Below are positions 32,758 to 40,093 of a stretch of 64,000 nucleotides of DNA, one piece after another (positions within the stretch are counted from its first letter, which is position 1; each line of letters starts with the position of its first letter). Made by a program: the position numbers and the translations under genes. The DNA lies in NCBI RefSeq assembly GCF_003173615.1, contig NZ_QGNA01000009.1:1-64000 (forward strand). The letters are read 5' to 3'. The notes beneath the pieces are model-generated. The model was not told the origin of the DNA. It did not search any database and worked only from the letters and a program-made list of their open reading frames with translations. The stretch comes from Falsiroseomonas bella (lineage in GTDB: Bacteria; Pseudomonadota; Alphaproteobacteria; Acetobacterales; Acetobacteraceae).

Positions 32758-33213
32758 TTACCCCCTTCGCCCGGTGCGGGTCACGCCCGGCGGCAGGATG
32801 TCCGCCGCGTCGAGCCCCTCCGGCGTGCGCCCCAGCGCCCGCACATCCACCCGCGTCTCGTCGAGCCCGCCCGCCGCCAGAGCCTTCCGCACGGCATTCG
32901 CCCGTTCGAGCGAAAGCCGCCGCGCGGTCGAGGCATCGTTGCGCGGCCCCGAGGACTGCGCCTCCACCGTGATGCGCCCGGAGCCCGCCGGGCTCGCCGC
33001 CATGCGCCGCCCGATCTCGGCCAGCACCTCCGCGGCACCGGCGGGCAGCGCCACCTCCGGCCCGCGGAAGATCACGCGATAGGCCCCCTGCGGCAGCGGC
33101 GACATGCCCGCCGGCAGCGCGAGCGGCGGCGCCGGCGCCCCACGCGACTGCGCCCCCGCCACGCCAGGCGCGGCAAGGATCGTCAGCGCGAGCAGGGCGC
33201 GGCGGCCATTCAT
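32758..33213 (-). CDS. Periplasmic OmpA-domain protein
   Basis: A 151-residue exported protein: signal peptide at 1-22 (cleavage after Ala-Gly-Ala), then an OmpA-like domain with V-E-A-Q-S-S-G-P-R-N-D near 85 and R-L-S-L-E-R-A-N-A-V-R-K-A-L near 98. The central D-x-x-G-x-x-x-x-x of true peptidoglycan binders is altered. It is the first gene of the stator-like group, 9 bases before the MotA-like gene. Confidence 0.8.
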   Translation of the reverse strand: MNGRRALLALTILAAPGVAGAQSRGAPAPPLALPAGMSPLPQGAYRVIFRGPEVALPAGAAEVLAEIGRRMAASPAGSGRITVEAQSSGPRNDASTARRLSLERANAVRKALAAGGLDETRVDVRALGRTPEGLDAADILPPGVTRTGRRG

Positions 33214-33300
33214 CGCGTGCAACCTACCCGTTGTGTCGAGTCGGCGCCACGCAGCGCGAATTTTCTCTCTGCTCGCCCCATCTCCCGCCCCGCCTCTTCT

Positions 33301-33377
33301 CCCTCCCCCGCTGTGCGGGGGCTTCGACGCCAAAGGCGTCGGAGGCCGAAGGCTGGTCGGGGTGGGGGCCCGACCGC
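33301..33377 (+). repeat. Palindromic repeat copy 4, with an internal hairpin
   Basis: The left half CCCTCCCCCGCTGTGCGGGGG is split from the G-rich tail (TCGGGGTGGGGGCCCGACC) by a 36-base insert that itself contains GACGCC-AAA-GGCGTC. It lies in the gap between the OmpA-domain and inositol monophosphatase genes. Confidence 0.85.
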
Positions 33378-33401
33378 CCTGCGCCGCCAAGCGCCCGCGG
33401 C

Positions 33402-34247
33402 CTACTCCCGCCCCCGCGCGCTTTCCGCCGCGGCGATCCCCTCCGCCACCACCTCGCGCAGCTTCGGCTGCAGCACGGGATTGCCGCAGACCACATGCCC
33501 GCTCTCGTAGAAGCCGTCCCCGCCCGCCGGATCGCTGATCACGCCCCCGGCCTCCCGCACCATCACGATCCCCGCCGCGATGTCCCACCGGTTCAGCCCG
33601 AGCTCCCAGAACCCGTCGTATCGCCCCGCCGCCACCCAGGCGAGGTCGAGCGCCGCCGACCCGAACCGACGCACCCCCGCCACCTGCGGCATCAGCTTCG
33701 CGAGCGTCAGCGAGAACTCCGCCTTCCGCTGCACCTTCGCGAACGGGATGCCCGTGGCGAACACCGCCTGCACCATGTCCCGCCGCCCCGAGACCCGCAG
33801 CCGCCGGTCGTTGAGGAAGGCGCCGACGCCCTTCTCCGCCCAGAACAGCTCATTGGCCGCCGGATTGTAGATGCACCCCGCCACCAGCTCGGTCTTGTCC
33901 GGCCCGAGCCGCTTCTCCACGCCCACGCTGATCGCCCAATGTGGGATGCCGTGCAGGAAGTTCGTGGTGCCGTCGAGCGGATCCACCACCCAGCGCCACT
34001 CCCACTCGCCTTCCGCCTGCCCGCCTTCCTCGCCCAAAAACCCCCAGCCCGGCCGGGCCTTCGAAAGCTCCTCCTTCAGCGTCTGCTCCGCCCGCAGATC
34101 CGCCTGGCTGACGAAATCCCCCGGCCCCTTGGAACTGACCTGGAGGTTCTCGACCTCCCCGAAGTCGCGCAACAGCCTGCGTCCGGCTTTTTGGACCGCC
34201 TGGTGCAGGACATTCATGGCAGGAGAGATGCGCGGCGAGACGGCCAT
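33402..34247 (-). CDS. Inositol monophosphatase family protein
   Basis: A 281-residue Mg2+-dependent phosphatase. Metal motifs appear in order: G-E-E-G-G near 72, D-P-L-D-G-T-T-N-F near 90 and W-D-I-A-A-G near 222. The first-loop motif matches SuhB-type enzymes, which act on myo-inositol-1-phosphate and, in bacteria, can also assist RNA polymerase. It is monocistronic or weakly linked, with repeat-rich gaps on both sides. Confidence 0.93.
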   Translation of the reverse strand: MAVSPRISPAMNVLHQAVQKAGRRLLRDFGEVENLQVSSKGPGDFVSQADLRAEQTLKEELSKARPGWGFLGEEGGQAEGEWEWRWVVDPLDGTTNFLHGIPHWAISVGVEKRLGPDKTELVAGCIYNPAANELFWAEKGVGAFLNDRRLRVSGRRDMVQAVFATGIPFAKVQRKAEFSLTLAKLMPQVAGVRRFGSAALDLAWVAAGRYDGFWELGLNRWDIAAGIVMVREAGGVISDPAGGDGFYESGHVVCGNPVLQPKLREVVAEGIAAAESARGRE

Positions 34248-34346
34248 CGGATGCGGGTCCTGGAAAGAACGAAGGCCGGTCGGCTGTCCGCCGCCGGCCC
34301 GTATCTGCGTGTGTTAGCCCGGGGGCGCCGCCCCCGAAAACCCCCG

Positions 34347-34369
34347 CCGGGGACGATGATCGTCCCCGG
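34347..34369. repeat. Perfect palindrome in the efp downstream spacer
   Basis: CCGGGGACGAT, one central base, ATCGTCCCCGG forms a perfect 11-base-arm palindrome. It lies next to GGGGGCGCCGCCCCC in the 288-base gap between the efp stop and the inositol monophosphatase start. It could end the efp transcript, though no T-run follows. Confidence 0.7.
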
Positions 34370-34419
34370 ACCCCTCCATTCAAGGAGCCGCCCCCCCAAA
34401 ACGCTCTCCCGCGTACAAA

Positions 34420-34487
34420 CCCTCTCCCGCAATGCGGGGGAGGGTGGGCCGCGCGTCCAGCGCGGCCGGGTGGGGGCCCGACCGACC
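34420..34487 (+). repeat. Palindromic repeat copy 5, with an internal hairpin
   Basis: CCCTCTCCCGCAATGCGGGGGAGGG-type palindrome at 34420-34444, then an insert with GGCCGCGC-GTCCA-GCGCGGCC, then the tail TGGGGGCCCGACC. Same family as copies 1-4, with a different insert at the same place as in copy 4. Confidence 0.85.
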
Positions 34488-34535
34488 TAAGAGAAGACGG
34501 CGCGGTTGCTCCGGGCCCGGCGACCGACGAAAGCG

Positions 34536-35105
34536 CTACCCCTTCGCCCGCTCGTAATACGACCCATCCTCCGTCTTCACCACGATCTTCTCCCCCGCGG
34601 TGATGAACGGCGGCACCATCGTCTTCACGCCGTTCGACAGCACCGCCGGCTTGTAGGAGGAGCTCGCCGTTTGCCCCTTCACCACCGGATCGGCCTCGAC
34701 CACCTCCAGCGTCACCGTCTCCGGCAGGGACATCGCCACCGGCTCGCCCTCGATGAGGCGGACATTCACGGTCATGCCCTCGGTCAGGAAGGGCAGGCGG
34801 TCCCCCAAAATGTCCTTGCTGACGAGGGTCTGCTCGTAGCTGACCGGATGCATGAGCACGAGCTGCTCGCCATCGGCGTAGGAGAAGGTGAACTCCTCAT
34901 CCGCCGTCTCCAGCCGCTCGACGGTGTCGGCGGTGCGCCAGCGCTGGTCCTTCTTCGCGCCGGTCTTCACGTTCCGCATCTCCACCTGGATGACGGCCGC
35001 GCCCTTCCCGGGGATCATGATGTTCTGCTTGAGGATGGTGTAGCGCTGGCCTTCGAACTCGATGACCATGCCGGCACGCATCTGGTTGGCCTGCATCTTC
35101 GCCAT
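34536..35105 (-). CDS. efp: Translation elongation factor P
   Basis: A 189-residue, three-domain EF-P of normal length that relieves ribosome stalling at polyproline motifs. The tip loop reads I-M-I-P-G-K-G, with the modifiable lysine at exactly position 34, the form used with beta-lysylation by EpmA/EpmB. Both modification genes are present 5-7 kb away (40094 and 41106). It is monocistronic, flanked by the A+T-rich island upstream. Confidence 0.97.
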   Translation of the reverse strand: MAKMQANQMRAGMVIEFEGQRYTILKQNIMIPGKGAAVIQVEMRNVKTGAKKDQRWRTADTVERLETADEEFTFSYADGEQLVLMHPVSYEQTLVSKDILGDRLPFLTEGMTVNVRLIEGEPVAMSLPETVTLEVVEADPVVKGQTASSSYKPAVLSNGVKTMVPPFITAGEKIVVKTEDGSYYERAKG

Positions 35106-35226
35106 GGCGGGCGGTGTCCTGACGTCGTCTAAGGGGCTGATGGATCGCGGCGCGCTTACAACGAGGGGGCGGGGAGGGCAAGGCGGCGAGGGGCGCGCTT
35201 TGGGCGGACCAACTGCGGCGAGACGG

Positions 35227-35925
35227 CTAGAACGTCCAGCAAGTTACCCCTCCGTGAGCGAGTACGTGCCCATAAAATATACGATCAATCGCGTGAACTA
35301 TTTCTACAGCTAATTTAAGAAGGGACTCAACGTCTGCAATCGTTAAATTCGGGGGGTGAGAGTGAGCGATCGAAGTTCGTACGCTCTGAAATGATTCAAA
35401 CATCAACTCAACATCCCTTTTTAATAGCCTTCCCATGCGAGCATCGAAATCGGCGATCCCTAATCTAGCAAAAACCTTCTTAACATTACTATAGGATGGA
35501 TAAGACGCGTTGTTGTGCCAAAGCTTACCGTCGAATTGGAGAGATATACTTGTCCCGTCCAAAACTGGCCAGTTATTGTGCGCACTCATAATGCCTTTTG
35601 CCAGATGGATCTCGTCTTTCTGCGAAAAGAACTTCTGATAGTGCGGCATGAATAGACAAGATGCAATGAATGCGCGCGCGTGCGTTGGTAAGCTGTTTCC
35701 TAGTCCATTTTGTCTCAGCTTCAACGCCCAACTCTCAATGACAATCTTAAAATAAACCTCCTGGGCTGCGCATGCCTGAAACACAGCACAGTGAAAAGCC
35801 ATGTCTCGCACGTCAGCGAGCGAAGGTCGCGCCCTCGCTGCCCTTTCGGCTTTCCGTGCTGTCTTTAGGAGTCCGTTGACGCGGGAGTCGAAATCTCGAC
35901 GAGCGCGGCTAACACGGTATGGCAT
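35227..35925 (-). CDS. HEPN-domain RNase-like protein
   Basis: A 232-residue helical protein. A basic N-terminus (several Arg/Lys to residue 35) is followed by long helices. The C-terminal third contains R-T-S-I-A-H (Arg183, His188), the R-x4-H catalytic motif of HEPN ribonucleases. It resembles the MAE_28990/MAE_18760 or RiboL-PSP HEPN groups often found beside DUF262 genes. It starts 11 bases after the DUF262 stop, so both are one transcript. G+C is far lower than in all neighbours and third positions are often A or T, which marks recent transfer. Probable target: host or phage RNA. Confidence 0.78.
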   Translation of the reverse strand: MPYRVSRARRDFDSRVNGLLKTARKAERAARARPSLADVRDMAFHCAVFQACAAQEVYFKIVIESWALKLRQNGLGNSLPTHARAFIASCLFMPHYQKFFSQKDEIHLAKGIMSAHNNWPVLDGTSISLQFDGKLWHNNASYPSYSNVKKVFARLGIADFDARMGRLLKRDVELMFESFQSVRTSIAHSHPPNLTIADVESLLKLAVEIVHAIDRIFYGHVLAHGGVTCWTF

Positions 35926-35936
35926 CTGGGATTGGC

Positions 35937-37040
35937 TCAGAAATTATCCACAAGACTCTTGTACAACACGATACGGTTCTTAACGCTTGACTCGTCGCTG
36001 GTGGCCTGCCTGATCGTTGTAAGAAAATGACTTTTGCTGAGTAATGTCGCGTTTGCGGCCTGGAAGCTGACATCCTGAGGTAAATAATCCAGAATTCTCG
36101 GATTTGTCGTCTCAGCAAACGCGATCATCTGTGCGTCATAAAGGGCGGAGTTGAAAGGTCCCAACCTGGTATGTGTGTCGATCAGACGAAATGCGTGCTT
36201 CCCAAGAGCAGCACGAATGCGTTGGAATGTGTCCAGGAATTCGCGAGACCACTTCTCTACATCCGCCGGCTTGGCGTCACGGTTTTTGCTGCTAAATTCA
36301 TCAAGAAATCCAGAAAGAGGCTTTTGGTAGTTCTGTCTATCATGACGGAGTGCGAAGAAGCGTAAAATCAATTCCTCTGCCTTCATTCGCTTGTCGGCCT
36401 TTATGCCTACAGCATTCAACCAATCCTTGTTTTCGGCGAGTTCTTTTATTTTTTTCATAAGGGGGCCGAAATTCAAGCCGTGCCGTAACTCTTGAGCATT
36501 AAGTGATACTGCTCCTGTATTCAGACGTTGAAACACGTCGAACTTAATCTGAGGATGTGTATCGTTCAATATCGTGATGCATCGGATCGTTCTATTCTCG
36601 ATGTGATCCTTGAAGCGCGGGTCCAGCGTGCTCCAACTATATCCGTTAAGCTCCGGATAGGTTGTCAGACCCTGAAGCTCGAACCCGTCATTTAGGAAAA
36701 GTTTGATGCTCAGCAGTCTTTGATTTCCATCTATTACAAGTAGGTTTCCGTCGTAATTTTGACTCAGATAAATAATGGGTATGGGACACTGAATTATAAG
36801 AGATTCAATGAGCCTGGAAGCATGCGTCCTCTTCCAAACGTATTTCCTTTGAAACTCTGGTATTCTAACCTTGCCATTCGCCAGATATTGGTGTAGAGAG
36901 GCGACAGTATAGTCTGCTGTTTCTGTGTGTAGGCGGCGCTGTTCGGGCGGGATATTGCGTACTTCTGGCTCGTCATCGTCGTGCTTAGATACAGGAAACA
37001 GAACATCTGCGATCTGCTTCTGCGATTTTAACCCGCTCAC
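35937..37040 (-). CDS. DUF262-domain protein (GmrSD N-terminal-like)
   Basis: A 367-residue protein of the DUF262 (ParB-like NTP-binding) family. The first signature I-P-E-F-Q-R-K-Y-V-W is at 60-69, the D-G-N-Q-R motif at 104-108, and F-D-V-F-Q-R-L-N-T-G with N-A-Q-E-L-R-H-G at about 165-187. The nuclease half of GmrSD is missing; the HEPN protein encoded next may serve as effector. GTG 37040 was chosen because GGAGGGG lies six bases upstream, while the longer frame upstream has no ribosome-binding site. It is the first gene of the A+T-rich island. Confidence 0.82.
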   Translation of the reverse strand: MSGLKSQKQIADVLFPVSKHDDDEPEVRNIPPEQRRLHTETADYTVASLHQYLANGKVRIPEFQRKYVWKRTHASRLIESLIIQCPIPIIYLSQNYDGNLLVIDGNQRLLSIKLFLNDGFELQGLTTYPELNGYSWSTLDPRFKDHIENRTIRCITILNDTHPQIKFDVFQRLNTGAVSLNAQELRHGLNFGPLMKKIKELAENKDWLNAVGIKADKRMKAEELILRFFALRHDRQNYQKPLSGFLDEFSSKNRDAKPADVEKWSREFLDTFQRIRAALGKHAFRLIDTHTRLGPFNSALYDAQMIAFAETTNPRILDYLPQDVSFQAANATLLSKSHFLTTIRQATSDESSVKNRIVLYKSLVDNF

Positions 37041-37206
37041 GCGTCCCCTCCAGGTTAAACAGCTACGATGTACATCGCCTTCCGGTCGCCGCCAACAAGA
37101 TCGCTCGCTGAGCTTGTTGTCTCGCGCACCACGGTGGTGCGATCCGCGGCAAAGCACGATAGCCTGACACCGCCGGGCCACCCGCAGCACCCCCAGGAGG
37201 CCCCCC

Positions 37207-37866
37207 ATGCCCCTCACGCTGCACTACCTCTCCGGCTCCCCCTACACCTGGCGCGTCCACATCGCGCTGGCGCACAAGGGCATCCCCCACGCCCTCCGCC
37301 CCATGTCCTACGATGCCGGCGATTTTCGAGCGTCCGAATTCGCCGCCCTCAACCCCCGCCGGCGCGTGCCCGTCATCGAGCACGACGATTTCGTGCTCTA
37401 CGAATCCGCCGCCATCCTCGAATACCTCGAGGACATCGCCCCCACCCCGCCGCTGCTCGCCGCCGATCCGCGCCGCCGCGCCATCCAGCGCCGCATGGTG
37501 CGGGAGGCCGACCAGTATCTCGCCACCCATCTCGAGGAACTGGTCGAGGCCGTGCTGTTCACCCCGCCCGACCAGCGCGACCCCGAAAAGATCGCAGACG
37601 CCCAGTCCTGCCTCCGCGCCGAACTCGCCTTTTGGGAGACGCTGATCGAGGGCGATTTCCTCGCCGGCGATTTTTTCGGCGCCCCCGACGCCACCCTCTA
37701 CCCCCTGGTCGCGCTCGCCCGCCGCATCGCCTCCCGCAACCCCGGCCTGATGACCCCCGAAAACCTCGCAGGACCGCGCATCGCCGCGTGGATGGCGCGG
37801 ATGGAGGCGCTGCCGGTCATCCGCGCCACCTGGCCGCCCCATTGGGGCGCCCCGCCCGGCGCCTGA
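37207..37866 (+). CDS. Glutathione S-transferase family protein
   Basis: A 219-residue cytosolic GST: a thioredoxin-like N-terminal half (S-G-S-P-Y-T-W-R-V near 9, the V-P-V-I-E-H-D-D near 55 and Y-E-S-A-A-I near 66 for glutathione) and a helical C-terminal half. A strong AGGAGG precedes the ATG. Substrate unknown. It lies just beyond the right edge of the A+T-rich island. Confidence 0.92.
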   Translation: MPLTLHYLSGSPYTWRVHIALAHKGIPHALRPMSYDAGDFRASEFAALNPRRRVPVIEHDDFVLYESAAILEYLEDIAPTPPLLAADPRRRAIQRRMVREADQYLATHLEELVEAVLFTPPDQRDPEKIADAQSCLRAELAFWETLIEGDFLAGDFFGAPDATLYPLVALARRIASRNPGLMTPENLAGPRIAAWMARMEALPVIRATWPPHWGAPPGA

Positions 37867-37908
37867 GCGAAGCCGCGGCCCGGCCCTGGGAACGGCGCCG
37901 GTCGCGCC

Positions 37909-38331
37909 TCAGCACGCCACCGCCTGCACGAACCCCGCCTCCGCATAGGCCAGGATCGCCCGGTCCCGCGTCACCACCGGCACGCCGAGCGTCAGCGCCG
38001 TCGCGACGATGATCCGATCCACGGGATCGTTGTGGAACGCGCCCTGCAAGGCGCTGCCCTGATGCGCGATCTCGCGCGTCACTGGCACGGGCCTGATGCC
38101 GGGCGCCGCGAACACGCGGTCCAGCCAGGTCTTCGTGTCCGGCAGGAAGACCGTGGCCGGCCGCTTGCCGCGCGCGCGGCTCAGCAGGCCGACTTCCCAC
38201 GCCGTGAGCGCCGAGACGAAGGCGCCATCGCCGGCGAGGGCATCGCGGATTGCCGCGCGCGCCGCGGCGCTCATCGGCTCGCCCTGCGCCATCCAGATCA
38301 CGGCGCAGGTGTCGAGCAGAACCGCCGTCAC
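37909..38331 (-). CDS. PIN-domain toxin, VapC-like
   Basis: A 140-residue PIN-domain endoribonuclease with its acidic metal-binding residues: Asp7 (L-L-D-T-C), Glu45 (T-A-W-E-V) and the D-P-V-D-R pair near 101-104. VapC toxins cut tRNA or rRNA and are held by the antitoxin. Its ATG overlaps the antitoxin stop by 4 bases (38328-38331), the usual coupled arrangement. Confidence 0.92.
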   Translation of the reverse strand: MTAVLLDTCAVIWMAQGEPMSAAARAAIRDALAGDGAFVSALTAWEVGLLSRARGKRPATVFLPDTKTWLDRVFAAPGIRPVPVTREIAHQGSALQGAFHNDPVDRIIVATALTLGVPVVTRDRAILAYAEAGFVQAVAC

Positions 38332-38600
38332 CGGTGCAGGATGCCCAGCTCGGCGTCCGACGGCCCGTCCGAGGTCGGCGCCGTCAGGTCCACCTCCGGT
38401 GGAATGATGACGCTTCCCCGCATGAAGCCGAACAGGTCGCGCGGCTGATCCGCAGGCGCCGGCGGCGCGGTCACCACCGCCACGACCTTCCCAGCCTGCG
38501 TCACCTCAACGCGCGAGAACTCGCCCGTCTGCACGCGGTCCAGCACCTCCAGGCAGGTCGCCTGGAACTCGGCCGCGCTGATCGTCCTGGCTGCCCCCAT
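38328..38600 (-). CDS. Phd/YefM-type antitoxin
   Basis: A 90-residue protein with the Phd/YefM DNA-binding N-terminus (I-S-A-A-E-F-Q-A-T-C-L-E-V-L-D-R-V) and an acidic, probably flexible tail that would block the toxin. It autoregulates the pair in known systems. The start at 38600 has GGAGG six bases upstream and is preferred over ATG 38621. Confidence 0.9.
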   Translation of the reverse strand: MGAARTISAAEFQATCLEVLDRVQTGEFSRVEVTQAGKVVAVVTAPPAPADQPRDLFGFMRGSVIIPPEVDLTAPTSDGPSDAELGILHR

Positions 38601-38701
38601 GGCCGCCTCCGCTCTCATCACTCGTCGCCATCATATGCGCATCCGCGCCGCGCCATGCCATCATTCCCCGCGCGCGAAACACGTCGGGGAAGGGGACAGC
38701 C

Positions 38702-39106
38702 ATGCATGTGGACGGCGCCTGCCATTGCGGCTTCATCACCTATGAGGCCGAGCTCGACCCCGCCGGCATCCTCGTCTGCCACTGCACCGACTGCCAGCGC
38801 CTCTCCGGCAGCGCCTTTCGGACCGTCGCGCTGACCCGCCCCGGCGGCTTCCGCCTGCTCAGCGGCACGCCCAGCACCTATGTGAAGATCGCCGAGAGCG
38901 GCCGCAGGCGCCTGCAGACCTTCTGCCCCACCTGCGGCTCCCCCATCACCGCGACGGGGGAGGGGGAGGAGCCCAAGGTCCACAGCCTCCGCCTCGGCAC
39001 CTGCCGCCAGCGGGCGGAGCTCGTCCCGGTCGGCCAGATCTGGTGCCGCTCGGCGCTGCCCTGGCTCGACGACCTGGCCGGGCTTCCGAAGCGCGAGCGC
39101 GCCTAG
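38702..39106 (+). CDS. GFA (glutathione-dependent formaldehyde-activating) family protein
   Basis: A 134-residue zinc-binding protein of the GFA/Mss4-like fold. Zinc cysteines are in G-A-C-H-C-G (start), C-H-C-T-D-C near 30 and F-C-P-T-C-G near 75. Only some members have the S-(hydroxymethyl)glutathione synthase activity; most are uncharacterised. Monocistronic, divergent from the vapBC pair. Confidence 0.9.
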   Translation: MHVDGACHCGFITYEAELDPAGILVCHCTDCQRLSGSAFRTVALTRPGGFRLLSGTPSTYVKIAESGRRRLQTFCPTCGSPITATGEGEEPKVHSLRLGTCRQRAELVPVGQIWCRSALPWLDDLAGLPKRERA

Positions 39107-39150
39107 CCCATCGCCTTCCCGCGCCGGCCCGGCAACGACACGCCGCCGGG

Positions 39151-39164
39151 TTGATCGAGATCAT
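39151..39164. promoter_or_regulatory. FNR-type box, one mismatch
   Basis: TTGATCGAGATCAT matches TTGAT-N4-ATCAA in 9 of 10 fixed positions. It lies 90 bases upstream of the outer-membrane barrel gene at 39254 and could control it in response to oxygen. Confidence 0.45.
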
Positions 39165-39253
39165 CTCCTGTCCGTTCAATTCTTCTTATGAAGAGGGCAT
39201 CGCGCGGGCCGCGCGCATCGTCCGGCCTGGCGGAATGGGAGGAGGTCACTGCG

Positions 39254-39976
39254 ATGAAGACCAGTCGCTACGCCCTTGCCGGGGTGCTTGCCGTCGCCCT
39301 GCCGGCGATGGCCTCCGCGCAGCCGGTCACGGGGCTGTATCTCGGCGCCGGGATGGGCTTCGACATCCCGCTCGACCAGACGATCTCCGCCTCGGGCCTG
39401 GCGGATGAGACGCTCACCATAGACTGGGGCACCGGCTTCGCGGGGGTGCTGTCGCTCGGCTACGGCTTCGGCAACGGGGTCCGGGCGGAGCTGGAGGGGT
39501 CCTACCGCTCCACCAGCATCGGCGGGATCAGCGGCACGGACGTGGCCAATTTCTCGAGCGGGTCGCAGAACAGCTACGGGCTGATGGTCAACGGCTTCTA
39601 CGATGTCCGGCTCGGCGTGGACTGGGTGCAGCCCTATCTCGGCGCCGGCCTGGGCTATCAGTGGACGGAGCTCGACGGCTACCGCCTCGGCCCGGCCGAT
39701 GGCCGCGCCTTCGGGATGAGCGCATCCGGCACCGACGGCGCCTTCGCCTACCAGGCCATTGTCGGCGCCGCCTTCCCGCTGCGCGCGGTGCCGGGCCTGT
39801 CGCTGACGGCGGAGTATCGCTTCCTCGGCACCTTCGGCCACCAGAGCTACGACGGCTACCGGATCAACCCGAAGGGCGTGCGCACCGATGCGCCGCTGAC
39901 CCTGGAATCCCAGCAGCACTCGCTGATCCTCTTCGGGCTGCGCTACGCCTTCGGGGGGCCGCCGCGGGCGCCGTAG
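39254..39976 (+). CDS. Outer-membrane beta-barrel protein
   Basis: A 240-residue exported protein. A signal peptide at 1-22 (cleavage after Ala-Ser-Ala) is followed by alternating hydrophobic/polar strands with Gly-aromatic turns, as in an eight-stranded OmpA/Opa-like barrel (Y-L-G-A-G-M-G-F at the start, L-R-Y-A-F near the end). The start at 39254 is fixed by GGGAGGAGG. The usual terminal Phe is replaced by a Pro-rich tail. Role unknown; perhaps a minor porin or surface protein. Confidence 0.82.
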   Translation: MKTSRYALAGVLAVALPAMASAQPVTGLYLGAGMGFDIPLDQTISASGLADETLTIDWGTGFAGVLSLGYGFGNGVRAELEGSYRSTSIGGISGTDVANFSSGSQNSYGLMVNGFYDVRLGVDWVQPYLGAGLGYQWTELDGYRLGPADGRAFGMSASGTDGAFAYQAIVGAAFPLRAVPGLSLTAEYRFLGTFGHQSYDGYRINPKGVRTDAPLTLESQQHSLILFGLRYAFGGPPRAP

Positions 39977-40093
39977 CGGCGGCGCCTGCGCGCCGCCGTT
40001 GCCGCTGGCACCGCGCCCTTCGTTCGTGGTATGTTCGCGGCGCTCTTTGAAACGGCGCGGGCCGCGCCGCCCATCCGTCCACTCCAGCGTCCG

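Noticed and set aside
29382-33213. Complete Zorya anti-phage system
   Set aside because: Only MotA/MotB-like components are present; no ZorC, ZorD or ZorE gene is adjacent, and the long coil is on the MotB-like rather than the MotA-like protein.
35150-37210. Direct repeats or an integrase marking the edges of the A+T-rich island
   Set aside because: I looked for flanking direct repeats, tRNA ends and recombinase genes and saw none, so no mechanism of insertion can be given.
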